Part shown: positions 1 to 9,700 of the stretch, piece after piece
Position numbering within the stretch: the first letter of the stretch is position 1
How the letters are laid out: each line of letters begins with the position of its first letter
Assembly (NCBI RefSeq): GCF_009646335.1
Contig: NZ_WJBU01000012.1
Coordinates: forward strand, 62,001-126,000
Source of the DNA: Caenimonas koreensis DSM 17982
Lineage (GTDB): Bacteria > Pseudomonadota > Gammaproteobacteria > Burkholderiales > Burkholderiaceae_C
Direction of reading: 5' to 3'
DNA length: 64,000 bases
Translations under genes and position numbers: made by a program
Notes under the pieces: model-generated
Database searches by the model: none
Told to the model about the DNA's origin: nothing
Seen by the model: the letters and a program-made list of their open reading frames with translations, nothing else

Positions 1-71
1 GCACTTCCGCCACTGAACCGGCACTGAAGGCGGGCCGTTGAGGCCGGTTGTTCGGGCCGGCCTTCGCTCTA

Positions 72-860
72 TCAGGAAACGTAGAGCGAGCCGTTGCGAT
101 ACGCCACACTGTAGGGGGCAGCCTTGAGTGCGATGGAGCCGATGCTTTCACCGGCGCTGCCCGCGACTTTCAATTCCGTGCCAGACACTTCGGCGATGTA
201 AACGGCAGAGCCATCAGTGGCCACGTCGTAGGGCAGGAACAGGTCGTTGCGATACGTCGAAACGACGCCGCCATTGAAAGAGAGCTTCAGCACTTTGTGC
301 AGGCCGGGATCGGCGACGATCACACCGTCTTCGACCACGGTGAGCCCACGAGGCGCGCTCAAAATGCCGGCGCCGAGAATGCGCGTGACCTGGCCCGACG
401 GCGAAAAAGCAACGATGCGCCCATTGCGCGAATCGGATACAAAAATTTCAGTGGCGCCTGCGGCAATGCCACCCGGGTAGAGCAGCTGGCCCTCGCCAAT
501 GATTCCGACCGATTTGCCAAGGGCATCGAACACCTGCACGCGGTGATTGCCGACTTCCACCACATAGGCCAGGCCATTCAATACGGCAACGCCGCCCGGG
601 AAATTGAGTTTGCCTGCCGCTGTGCCCAAGCCGCCAACGCGTTTTTGCGTGCCGGCTGGTGCGGTGATCACAAGGGCGTGATCCTTGCCGACGACCTGGA
701 ACTTGCTGCCGTCCTTCGCTGTTGCGAGCGGGCCGCCAGAAAGGGTCGAGACAGCAGGGAAGGAAGCGCCGCCCCCACCGCAACCGGCCAAAGTCAGGGC
801 TCCTGTGGCAATAGCGCTTGTGCCATAGGAGAGGAATGTACGGCGGTCGATGGAGCTCAT
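72..860 (-). CDS. NHL-repeat beta-propeller lipoprotein with Tat-like signal
   Basis: 262 residues. The N-terminus reads DRRTFLSYG, a twin-arginine pattern, followed by a hydrophobic stretch that ends in LTLAGC, a lipobox with Cys at about residue 27 and a GGGG run after it. A Tat-exported lipoprotein is therefore likely. The rest is built of NHL-type blades, for example GGVAVLNGLAYVVEVGNHRV and GGIAAGATEIFVSDSRNGRI, which should fold as a beta-propeller; no catalytic motif is visible. It is transcribed away from the DUF6916-like gene with a 77-bp gap. NHL propellers usually bind protein, carbohydrate or RNA; in the cell envelope a scaffold or ligand-binding role is the cautious inference. 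Its closeness to the collar-protein cluster may be functional or accidental. Confidence 0.75.
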   Translation of the reverse strand: MSSIDRRTFLSYGTSAIATGALTLAGCGGGGASFPAVSTLSGGPLATAKDGSKFQVVGKDHALVITAPAGTQKRVGGLGTAAGKLNFPGGVAVLNGLAYVVEVGNHRVQVFDALGKSVGIIGEGQLLYPGGIAAGATEIFVSDSRNGRIVAFSPSGQVTRILGAGILSAPRGLTVVEDGVIVADPGLHKVLKLSFNGGVVSTYRNDLFLPYDVATDGSAVYIAEVSGTELKVAGSAGESIGSIALKAAPYSVAYRNGSLYVS

Positions 861-937
861 TGGGAGATTCTAAGGTTCCAGTTCGGCGTGTCTACAGGTT
901 GAGTGGATAAACTGTGGCAAACATGCGGGAGTCAAAC

Positions 938-1228
938 ATGACAGTGGAGCTGAAACGGCAGGATTTCATGGCAGATGCAGTTGCGGGGCTCGCGTTCGAG
1001 TTGCCCGACGGCGGCAGGCTTGCCTTGGCTGTTGCTGAACTGCGGGACCTGCCGCCAATCTCATCGCGCAAAGAGCCTTTTGCCGTGGTGCTGCAAGGCC
1101 CAGCCAATCCGGCATATGCGCAGGGCATCGTGCCGCTGCTGCATCCTGTGCATGGGCGCTGTGACGTCTTTGCGGTGCCGATCGCGCGGGACGCGCAAAA
1201 GACACTGTACGAACTAATTTTTAACTAG
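938..1228 (+). CDS. DUF6916-like small protein
   Basis: 96 residues from the ATG at 938, chosen because GGGAG at 927-931 lies at a good distance; a GTG at 914 and an ATG at 923 are in frame upstream but have worse ribosome sites. The sequence has the pattern I associate with DUF6916: a short N-terminal DF motif, a beta-rich middle with LALAVAEL, a segment FAVVLQGPANPAYAQG, then a closing LYELIFN. No signal peptide or membrane segment is visible. Family members often sit next to tail-collar (microcystin-dependent) proteins, as here. Its 3' end overlaps the convergent acetyltransferase gene by 8 bp. Function unknown; the family assignment is from memory of the pattern. Confidence 0.6.
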   Translation: MTVELKRQDFMADAVAGLAFELPDGGRLALAVAELRDLPPISSRKEPFAVVLQGPANPAYAQGIVPLLHPVHGRCDVFAVPIARDAQKTLYELIFN

Positions 1229-1778
1229 CCTTGCCGTGCGGCATGCGTTGCATCAAAACGTAGTAGCCGTGTGTTTCAACGTCGAGGAAGCCGCAACGCT
1301 GGTAGAGGCGCTTGGCCGGGTTGTACGGCTCGACGTGGAGCGTCACTGGCAGGCCTTGCAGATCCGCGAAATCCAGCAGCGCACTCATCAGCGAAGTGCC
1401 GAGACCAGCGTTTCGATGCGCCGGTAAGAGCGATATTTCCATCAGGCGGATTTCGCTGTTTGTCTGCTCGACATAGATCCGGCCGGCCGGCTCACCAGCT
1501 TGTTCAAGAATCAGCCACAGGGCGTCCGGGTAGCCCGAGAGATAGTGCGTGTGCTGCTTGTTGAACTGGTCTTGCAGGAATGCCTGCTTGACTTCGGGTG
1601 GCCACGGCACGATCCGCATCTCATCTTCGCGCGTGGATGCGTACAGCGTCGAGAGAAAAGCCATGTCGGCGTCGACGCGGTGCCTGATGGTCCATCGCGC
1701 AGAAAGGTTCGCAGCGAGAGCGGCCACCATGCCCGCGCTGGCCGTGCCAGGTGTCACGGCATGGCTCGCTTGCTGCAC
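1221..1778 (-). CDS. GNAT-family N-acetyltransferase
   Basis: 185 residues from a GTG at 1778, three bases after the stop of the collar gene upstream, so it is probably the last gene of the collar operon. GNAT motif A is clear: ISLLPAHRNAGLGTSLM, with the R-x-x-G-x-G acetyl-CoA pyrophosphate loop, followed by YNPAKRLYQRCGF typical of motif B. The first 16 residues are low-complexity and a start at the ATG of residue 17 (position 1730) is possible. The substrate cannot be told. Being joined to three collar proteins and a DUF6916-like gene suggests it may modify a partner protein or a small molecule made with them, but this is inference. Confidence 0.8.
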   Translation of the reverse strand: MQQASHAVTPGTASAGMVAALAANLSARWTIRHRVDADMAFLSTLYASTREDEMRIVPWPPEVKQAFLQDQFNKQHTHYLSGYPDALWLILEQAGEPAGRIYVEQTNSEIRLMEISLLPAHRNAGLGTSLMSALLDFADLQGLPVTLHVEPYNPAKRLYQRCGFLDVETHGYYVLMQRMPHGKAS

Positions 1779-1781
1779 GGG

Positions 1782-2324
1782 TCAGGACTGGGACGGGAAG
1801 ATGCCCTGTAGCGCGATGATGTAGTTCAGCGTCAGGTACGGCATCATGTTTTCGTGCGGCTGGCTGCCCCCTATGTTCGTGACCGCAGTTGGCGACATGC
1901 TCACCAATGACGCGTACGGCCCATAGAGATTCAGCGCCGCACTCTGCCCACCCTGCTGCGCAACCTGTCCGCCAGCGAAGGTCTTGCCAGTCGGAACGCT
2001 GTTGGCGGCCGTTGCGGGCATGGTATCGCCTCGCCCGGACACCACGTGGTTGTGCGTGGGCATCTCTAGTGAGGTGATCGTGTGGGCGGTCTCGCCCGCC
2101 CTTTCGCCGAGGGTGAAGCCCGCGCCCATGTGAATCGGCACGCGCCCCTGCAGATTGGGCAGTCCGAAGGTAGTCTGGCCGTTGCCGCCATACGTCGTTC
2201 CGAGTAACGAGAACAGCGCCTGGTTTTGGTTGATAGCAAGTAGCTGGCCGTTGCAAAGCGCCCAGCCTTTTGGCGCAAAACCGAATGAGACGGCTCTGAT
2301 TTCGCTCAAGAATGGTTCGGACAT
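1782..2324 (-). CDS. Tail-collar domain protein, paralogue 1
   Basis: 180 residues, start preceded by AAGGA. The N-terminal half is a textbook phage tail-collar domain (PF07484 type): EIRAVSFGFAPKGWALCNGQ, then LFSLLGTTYGGNGQTTFGLP and NLQGRVPIHMG. The C-terminal half ends in a conserved NIGGSQPHENMMPYLTLNYI block and IALQGIFPS. Such free-standing 170-190 residue proteins are often annotated microcystin-dependent protein (MdpB-like). No signal peptide is seen. It is the third of three tandem paralogues and lies 20 bp downstream of the second. No other phage structural gene is near, so a domesticated role (fibre-like trimer, carbohydrate or surface binding) is more likely than a prophage remnant. 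Confidence 0.88.
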   Translation of the reverse strand: MSEPFLSEIRAVSFGFAPKGWALCNGQLLAINQNQALFSLLGTTYGGNGQTTFGLPNLQGRVPIHMGAGFTLGERAGETAHTITSLEMPTHNHVVSGRGDTMPATAANSVPTGKTFAGGQVAQQGGQSAALNLYGPYASLVSMSPTAVTNIGGSQPHENMMPYLTLNYIIALQGIFPSQS

Positions 2325-2344
2325 TTCTTATTCCTTCAGGAGTT

Positions 2345-2890
2345 TCAGGACCGCGGCGGAAAGACGCCTTGCATCGCGATGCAGAAATTCAGCGTGAGGT
2401 ACGGCTGCATGTTGTTGTGCGGCTGGTCCCCGCCGGCGAGAGCCAGCATCTGTGCGTGCATCGGCTGATTCGGCGCGGCGCTCGAGTAAGCGCCGCCAAC
2501 GCCTGAATTGCTGCCATCGTCCCAGCCAGGTCGGGCAGCCAGGTTGGCAGTTGGATCCTGCGAGAGCGCCAGTGCATCGTTGCCGGCCCTGACCGTGTGG
2601 TTGTGGATGGGCATTTCCGACTGCAACAGCGTGACGGTGGCAGAGCCGCCCGTCTCACCCAGGAACCGTTCCGACAGGCCAGGCCCCTGTCCGGATTGCA
2701 TGGGAGCGTTGCCTTGCATGTTGGGCAGCCCAAAGGTGGATTTGCCGTCACCGCCGTAGTAGGTGCCCAGCAGCGAGAACAGTGCGGTGTTCTGCGAAAT
2801 TGGCAACAGCTGCCCGTCGCAAAATGCCCAGCCCGTGGGCGCAAAGTTGAACGGGAAGATTCGAATCTCGGCTACGAAAGGATCAGCCAT
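2345..2890 (-). CDS. Tail-collar domain protein, paralogue 2
   Basis: 181 residues. It has the same architecture as its two neighbours: EIRIFPFNFAPTGWAFCDGQ, LFSLLGTYYGGDGKSTFGLP, NMQGNAPMQSGQGPG, then a variable glycine/alanine-rich middle (about residues 95-145) and a conserved end, GGDQPHNNMQPYLTLNFCI. The ends are alike in all three paralogues while the middle (LSERFLGETGGSATVTLLQ and after) differs, the usual sign of a conserved scaffold with a variable tip. It lies 38 bp downstream of paralogue 3 and 20 bp upstream of paralogue 1, so one transcript is likely. Confidence 0.88.
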   Translation of the reverse strand: MADPFVAEIRIFPFNFAPTGWAFCDGQLLPISQNTALFSLLGTYYGGDGKSTFGLPNMQGNAPMQSGQGPGLSERFLGETGGSATVTLLQSEMPIHNHTVRAGNDALALSQDPTANLAARPGWDDGSNSGVGGAYSSAAPNQPMHAQMLALAGGDQPHNNMQPYLTLNFCIAMQGVFPPRS

Positions 2891-2928
2891 AGTGTGCTTT
2901 CTGTGTCGGGAGGATTCTTGGCGGCCGG

Positions 2929-3450
2929 TTACGAGCTCGTCGGAAAGATGCCGTACAGCGAGATGATGAAGTTGATCACGAGGTACGGCTGCGTGTTCTC
3001 GTGCGGCTGGTTACCACCGGCGTTCGATACGGCGGTCGCGCTCATGTTCACCGGCAAATCGGTGCTGTAGTAGAGCGTGTTCGTTACGGCGGAGCTGGGC
3101 CTCGCCAGGATGCTGCCGGACGGCAAAGACACCGAGGCAGCGGTGTTGTTCGCAACCATCTGGTGGGTATGCGAAGGAATCTGGTTGGTATTCAGCGTGA
3201 CCTGTTCAGTCCCGCTTGCCTGGCCAATGACATAGGTGTTGATGTTGGTGCCCATGTGGATGGGCACGCGGCTGGCCAGGTTCGGCAGATTGAAGGTTTC
3301 CTGGCCGTCGCCGCCATAGGTCGTGCCGATCAGGTTGAAAAGTACTTCGTTTTCGGCGATCGACATCGTCTGCCCCTGGCAGAGCATCCACCCCAGCGGT
3401 GCGAAGTTGCCGCCGAACATGCGGATTTCGCCGACATATGGTTGTCCCAT
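2929..3450 (-). CDS. Tail-collar domain protein, paralogue 3 (operon leader)
   Basis: 173 residues from the ATG at 3450, which has GAGGGGGAG just upstream; an in-frame extension to 3522 has no ribosome site and does not resemble the N-terminus of its paralogues. Key blocks: EIRMFGGNFAPLGWMLCQGQ, LFNLIGTTYGGDGQETFNLP, NLASRVPIHMGTNIN, and the end block GGNQPHENTQPYLVINFIIS. It is the first gene of the collar operon and is divergent from the giant adhesin gene across 251 bp, so the two may share regulation. Likely cytosolic at synthesis with no Sec signal; how it would leave the cell is not visible here. Confidence 0.87.
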   Translation of the reverse strand: MGQPYVGEIRMFGGNFAPLGWMLCQGQTMSIAENEVLFNLIGTTYGGDGQETFNLPNLASRVPIHMGTNINTYVIGQASGTEQVTLNTNQIPSHTHQMVANNTAASVSLPSGSILARPSSAVTNTLYYSTDLPVNMSATAVSNAGGNQPHENTQPYLVINFIISLYGIFPTSS

Positions 3451-3701
3451 GTTGAAGCTCCCCCTCGGACAAGTTGTCTCAATGAAGAAAACATTATTGA
3501 CAGGATTGCGACCGCTGCGCAATTACTGCGTGCCCTGCGCCGCAGAATTTCTTTGTGATTTTTTGATGGCAATTCATGCCTCCTCCGGCAAACCGACTAG
3601 ACGGATTGCCACCTTGCGGAGTTAGTATTGCCCGACGTGTTTTTTGCGCGCGCGCGGCCCGTGCGTGCGCTCAAAATTTCAATGACATTCAGGGGTCTGA
3701 C
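3451..3701. promoter_or_regulatory. Divergent intergenic region between collar operon and giant adhesin
   Basis: 251 bp, more AT-rich than its surroundings around 3481-3570. A perfect TTGACA lies at 3497-3502 on the plus strand, but the best -10 at an 18-bp spacing (AATTAC, 3521-3526) is poor, so no promoter is assigned with confidence. AGGGG at 3691-3695 is a good ribosome site for the giant gene. A GC-alternating run GCGCGCGCG is present near 3647-3655. Confidence 0.35.
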
Positions 3702-6700
3702 ATGACAGCTACCGTATTGACTGCAGGCGACGTTGCCGTTGTGAGTTACAACACGGGCCAGACCGATGCGGTCGGAACCACGGCAGACAGCATCCAGATC
3801 GTCCTGCTCAAAGCCATCGGCTCCGGCACCACGATTTACCTGTCGGACCGGACGTGGAACGGATCGGCATTCACTGCCGGCGCAAGTGATGGCTCCACGT
3901 CCTACACGGCTGGCGCCGATCTTCCAGCCGGTACCGTCATCAATGTGCCGATAGGTCTCAGCTTCAACCCTGAAGAGGCCGGGGACGCGATCTACGTGTA
4001 CCAAGGCACCACGGCAGACGCGCCCACCACCTTCCTCTTCGCCATCGAGATTGCCGACGGCAACACGACGTTTGCAGGATCGCTGTCGGGAACCGGCCTC
4101 GTCGCCGGCACGACGGCAGTCGGCATTGCGCTCGACAGCGCCACCTACAGCGGCCCGACCACTGAAGCAGCCGCCTTCGTTTTCAACGGCAAATCACTGC
4201 TGCAGAACATTGCGGATGCCAGCAACTGGGTCGGCGATGACCCCGACTCCGTGACCGTGAAGCCGCTTGACCAGCCAGATATCAGCGGCCCTTTTGGCGT
4301 GGCTTCTGACTTCAGCATGTGGGCCGCAGTGGCCAGCGGCGGCGGCGGCGTCGTCAGCTTCCAGGGTGACGCGAATGTGAGCAGCGGCAATGCCGGCTTC
4401 AACGTGGCGCAGCTTTATACGGCGCAGACAATTCCAGGCATCACTGGTACGTCACTGTTTCATCCGCAGGATCTCATCTTTGACAGCGTCCACGGCAAGT
4501 TCTTCCTCGTTGACAGCGACATCGGTGGCGGACACAACCGCATTTTGCAGGGCAACATCAGCGACCTGCTCGGCAATCCGTCCGCAGCACCCACGCTCAC
4601 GACCTTGTATGAGGACACGGGCACGACGACGGCCGCGCGCCTGGACAACATCGAGGTCGATCCAAACAACGGCATCGTGTATTTCACGCACGGCCAGACG
4701 TTCCAGAAGATCGTCTACAACACGGCGAACCAGACGCCGGTGACGCTGGCAAGTTTTTCGACAGGCAATCCCAACGGATCGTCGAACAACTTCATCGACG
4801 ACTTCGTTATCGACTTTGCAAACGGCAACGCCTACTTTTCCAGCCATCGCGTGACAGCTGCGGTGGACGGTGACATCGTCTCGCGCAACTACATCTACAA
4901 GATCAGCGGGCTCACGCCATCGTCGGTCGCAAATGCATTCAGTTTCGCAGGCGGCAACCTCACCAGCCTGCCTTTCAGCCCCGACGCCGACACGACTGGC
5001 TACAACAACGGCGTGACCTTCCCGAACAACGGCTTCCCGCAGCAGTTCGGCACGATCGAGGGCCTGGCGTTGAACGGCAGCACGCTCTACTTCGCTACGG
5101 CCAGCACGCTCTACGACGACAACGGCGACGGCGGCTTTCCTGGCGATGGCAATCCGGCCACCACGGATCCGCTGCTCAAGATGGGCGGCATCTATTCCTA
5201 CGCGCTCACAGGCAACCCGACCGGCGTCTACACCAACATCTACCAACCCACGGACGACGGCGACACGAATTCGCAGACGATCCAGGTCGGCTTCGGTCCG
5301 CAGGGTCTGCTGGACGACCTGGAGATCGATCCCGTCACCGGCAAGCTCTATTTCATCGACTTCACCGGCGACCAGCTCGGCGCGAGCAATCCGCCCGGCG
5401 ACGAAGGCATCTGGCGCATCGATACCGATGGCACGCCCGACCCTGTCTTTGTTCAGGGCATCAGCAACATCAACGGCCTGACGGCGGCAAGCCTTGAGTT
5501 CAATCGCGCGCCGACGGTCACTGCCCACGTCGAGGCCACACCGACGACGACGGAAGCGAACAACGCACCGAGTTCCGGTGCGACAACGTTGGTCCAGCCA
5601 TTCGTGAGCGCCACGTTGACCGATGCTGAGTCGGCCAGCCTGACCGACCAGCTTGCAGGCGCGGTGATCCGCATCTCGGGCAACTTCCAGACCGGCTCGA
5701 CCCATGCCGACTCGCTGACGCTCAATGGCGTGACGAGCGGCACGCTCGGCAGCGGCATTTCATTCAGCTACAACGCCGCGACAGGCGTGATGTCACTGTC
5801 GGGCGCCAACACGTTCGCCAATTACGCTGCTGCCGTGGCGCTGGTGCGCTTCAACACGAGCGGCGATGACGTCACTGCATTTGGCAGCGCCACCTCCCGC
5901 ACCATCGCGTGGTCGGTGACCGACGGCTTGAATTTCAGCGACGAAATCGCGACCACAGTGACAGTCGTCGGCATCAACGATGCGCCGGTGAACACCCCCG
6001 GCAGTGCTGCGACCGTGTCTGAAGACAGCACGAGCCAGACGATCACGGGTATTTCAGTCTTTGATGTTGACTCCAACCCGGCGACGCAGAGCATCACCGT
6101 GACGCTCTCCGTTGCACACGGTGCGCTCACCATGTCCACGGTGGTGGCGGGCGGCGTCACCTCGGGCATGCTGACTGGCAATGGCACGGCCTCCGTGGTC
6201 ATCACCGCGACACAAAACCAGATCAATGCGACGCTCAGCTCCGGCCTGACGTACACGCCAACAGGCAACTTCAACGGCCCCGACACGCTGACTATCGTCA
6301 CCAATGACGGCGGCTTCAACGGCACCGATCCAGGACTCACCGGCACGGGCACCAGCGAGCAGGACAGTGACACCAAGACGATCAATGTCACCGCCGTGAA
6401 TGACGCACCTGTTGTGACGGGTGGCACCACACAAGCTGCAGCAGCGATCTTTGAAGACCAGCCGAGCGCGCTTGGCGAGACCGTGAGCAGCCTGTTCGCA
6501 TCGCACTTCGACGATTCGATCGACCAGGTGAGCGGCGGCTCGTCGGCCAATACGCTGGCCGGCATTGCCGTCACGGCGAACGGCTCGGGCGCGAATGGCG
6601 ACTGGCAGTATTTCAACGGCACGGTGTGGACCAACATCGGCGCCGCTTCAACATCCTCGGCCGTCCTGATCAGCGCTGCCACGGCGATCCGTTTCAATCC

Positions 6701-9700
6701 CGCGTCGAATTTCAACGGAACCGCACCAACGCTGGACGCGCACCTGGTGGACAGCTCCGGCGCCGGCATCACCAACGGTGCGACGGTTGACCTCACGACC
6801 TCAGGTGGCACGACGCGCTACTCGTCTGGCACCGTGACGCTGAGTGAAACCGTCAACCCGGTGAACGACGCGCCCACTTCGACGAACCTGCAAGGTGACA
6901 CGGCGACCTATATCGAAGGTGGCGCGGCCGTGAAGCTGGATACCAGCGGCAATGCGACGCTCGCAGACATCGACAGCGCCGATTTCAACGGCGGCACGCT
7001 GACGGTGTCCGTGACTGGCAATGCGGCGGCGAGCGAAGACCTGATCTCTGTGGATACCAGCGGCGCCGTCACGCTATCGGGTGGCAGCGTGCTCGTGAGC
7101 AGCGTTGCCGTCGGCACGTACACCGGCGGCACCGTGGGGGCGAACTTCGTCATCACGATGAATGCGAACGCAACGGCATCCACCATGCAGCAAGTGCTGC
7201 GCGCGCTGCAGTACACCGACACCAACACCGGCAATCCGTCCACCGCTGCACGCACGGTGACCATCGCCCTCAAGGACGGTGACGGCGTAGCCAATGGCGG
7301 CGCGGACACATTGACGGCGACGACGACCGTCAACGTGACCGCAGTGAACGACGCACCTGCCGGCACCGACAACGCCAAGACGATTCTCGAAGACAACACC
7401 TACACGTTCGCGAACGCCGATTTCGGCTTCTCCGATCCGACCGATGGTGGCGCGAATTCGCTGCAATCGGTCGTCTTCACCACGGTGCCGGCCAGTGGCT
7501 CGCTGATGTACGACGCCGACGGCCCTGGCGGCGCGGCGGCGGTGGCGCTGACCAGTGGCGCCGAAGTGCCGGCCAGCAACATTGCACTCGGACGCCTGAT
7601 CTTCGTGCCCGTTGCCGATGCGAACGGAACGCCTTACACGAGCTTCACGTTCCAGGTTCGAGACAACGGTGGAACAGTCAACAGCGGTGTCGATCTGGAT
7701 CAGTCGCCGAACACATTCACGCTGAATGTCTCGGCTGTGAACGACGCGCCGGTCGTCGATCTTGATGCATCTGGCGGCGGCACCGGCTTCACGTCAACTT
7801 TCACGGAAGGCGCCGGCGCCGCACAAGGTGCAGCCGTCTCGATCACCGACACAGATGTGTCACTCACCGATATCGATAGCGCCAATCTCGGCAGTGCGAC
7901 GATCACGCTGACGAACCGCCAGAGCGGCGACGTGCTGTCGGTCAATGGCGCGCTGCCGGGCGGTATCACGACAACGGGCTACGACAGTGGTACAGGCGTT
8001 CTGACGCTGTCCGGCACCGCGACCAAGGCGCAGTACCAGACAGCACTCTCGCAAATCCAGTTCAGCAACACCAGCCAGAACCCGTCGGCCGTCGATCGCA
8101 CGATTAGCATCACTGTGACGGACGATCTCGCCGCCACCAGCACGGCTGCGGTTGCCACCGTGCATGTCACGCCGGTCAACGATGCGCCGACGCTCGATCT
8201 GGATGCGAACAACTCGACGGCGAGCGGCGCCAATTACCAGAGCCTGTACATCCCCGGTGGCGGCGCGGCCTCCATCGTGGACACCGACAGTGCGGTTGGC
8301 GACGTGGACGACACGAACATCGAGTCCGCCACCATCACGCTGACCAATGCGAAGCCTTCCGACCTGATCGCTGCCAGCGCGGCGCTGCCGGGCGGCATCG
8401 TTGCATCGGCCTTCACCGTTGCGGCCGGCGTCGGAACGCTCACGCTCACGGGCTCCGCCACGCTGGCCCAGTACGAAAGCGCGCTCGAGCTGCTGCAGTT
8501 CAGCAATTCGCTGGGCGCCGGCGCGGATACGACCACGCGCACGATCAACATCACCGTCAACGACGGCAATGTCGACAGCAACACGGCTGTCTCGACGATC
8601 ACGCTGAACCAGCCGCCGACTGTTCCGGTGGACACGAACGCCGCAGGCAATTCAGTGACCGAAGGTGCCACTGCTGGCACGACGGTGGGCGTGACTGCGT
8701 CTTCGACGGACCCGGAAGCGGGCGGCGCCATCGTGTACTCGCTCAGCGATAGCGCTGGCGGGCGGTTCCAGATCAATTCATCGACCGGCGTCGTCACCGT
8801 GTCAGCCGCGGGCGCGACCACGATCGACTACGAAAACGCGTCGAGCTACAGCATCACGGCCGTCGCGACCGACGTGCTCAATGGCAGCAGCTCGCAGACG
8901 TTCGTCATCAACGTGACGAACGTCGCGCCGACGAGCCCCACGGACAGCGATGCCGGGACCAACACGGTGAGTGAAGGCGCCGTGAACGGCGCCACCGTCG
9001 GCGTGACCGCGTCCGCGACGGACGTCAATGGCGGCGCGCCCATCTACAGCCTGGCGAACGACGCTGGCGGCCGCTTCACGATCAACAGCTCGACCGGCGT
9101 GGTCACGGTGGCCGATGCGAGCCTGCTGAATTTCGAAGCGGCGACCTCGCACAGCATCACCATCCACGCGCAGGACGCGGCTGGCTTGTCGTCCAGCGAC
9201 ACGATTGTGTCGATCGCTGTGACCAACGTGGCCGCGACAAGCGCCGTCGACAGTGACGGCGCCACGGGTGGCAGCGTCGCCGAAGGCGCTGCCAACGGCA
9301 CTGCCGTCGGCATCACGGCCTCATCGACCGACGTCCATGGCGGCACCATCACCTATAGCCTGGCGAACAATGCAGGCGGGCGCTTTGCGATCAACAGTTC
9401 GACCGGCGTCGTGACAGTGGCGAACGCCGGTTTGCTGAACTATGAGGCGGCCACATCGCACGACATCATCGTGCACGCAGCAGACCCGAGCGGCGCTGCG
9501 TCGAGCGACACCACGTTCACCATCGCCGTCACGAACGTCGCGCCGTCGAGCCCGACTGACAGCAACGTCGGCACCAACACGGTCAGCGAAGGCGCAGTCA
9601 ATGGCGCAACGGTCGGCGTGACTGGGGCGTCCAGCGATGTCAACGGCGGCACGATCACTTACAGCCTGGTGAACAACGCCGGCGGGCGCTTCGCCATCGA

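Noticed and set aside
1-71. Terminator at the left edge (GAAGGCGGGCC ... GGCCGGCCTTC)
   Set aside because: Arms have a mismatch and an 18-nt loop with no T tract, and the upstream gene is out of view; too weak to call.
1782-3450. Prophage or tailocin remnant
   Set aside because: Only collar-domain proteins are present; no sheath, tube, baseplate, portal, terminase, lysis or integrase gene and no attachment-site repeat was seen.
3497-3526. Sigma-70 promoter for the giant gene (TTGACA at 3497)
   Set aside because: The -35 is perfect but no acceptable -10 lies at 16-18 bp (best AATTAC), so it was not called as a promoter.
3576-3701. N-terminal extension of the giant gene
   Set aside because: Arg/Cys-rich, without a ribosome site, unlike a signal peptide; AGGGG lies before the ATG at 3702.
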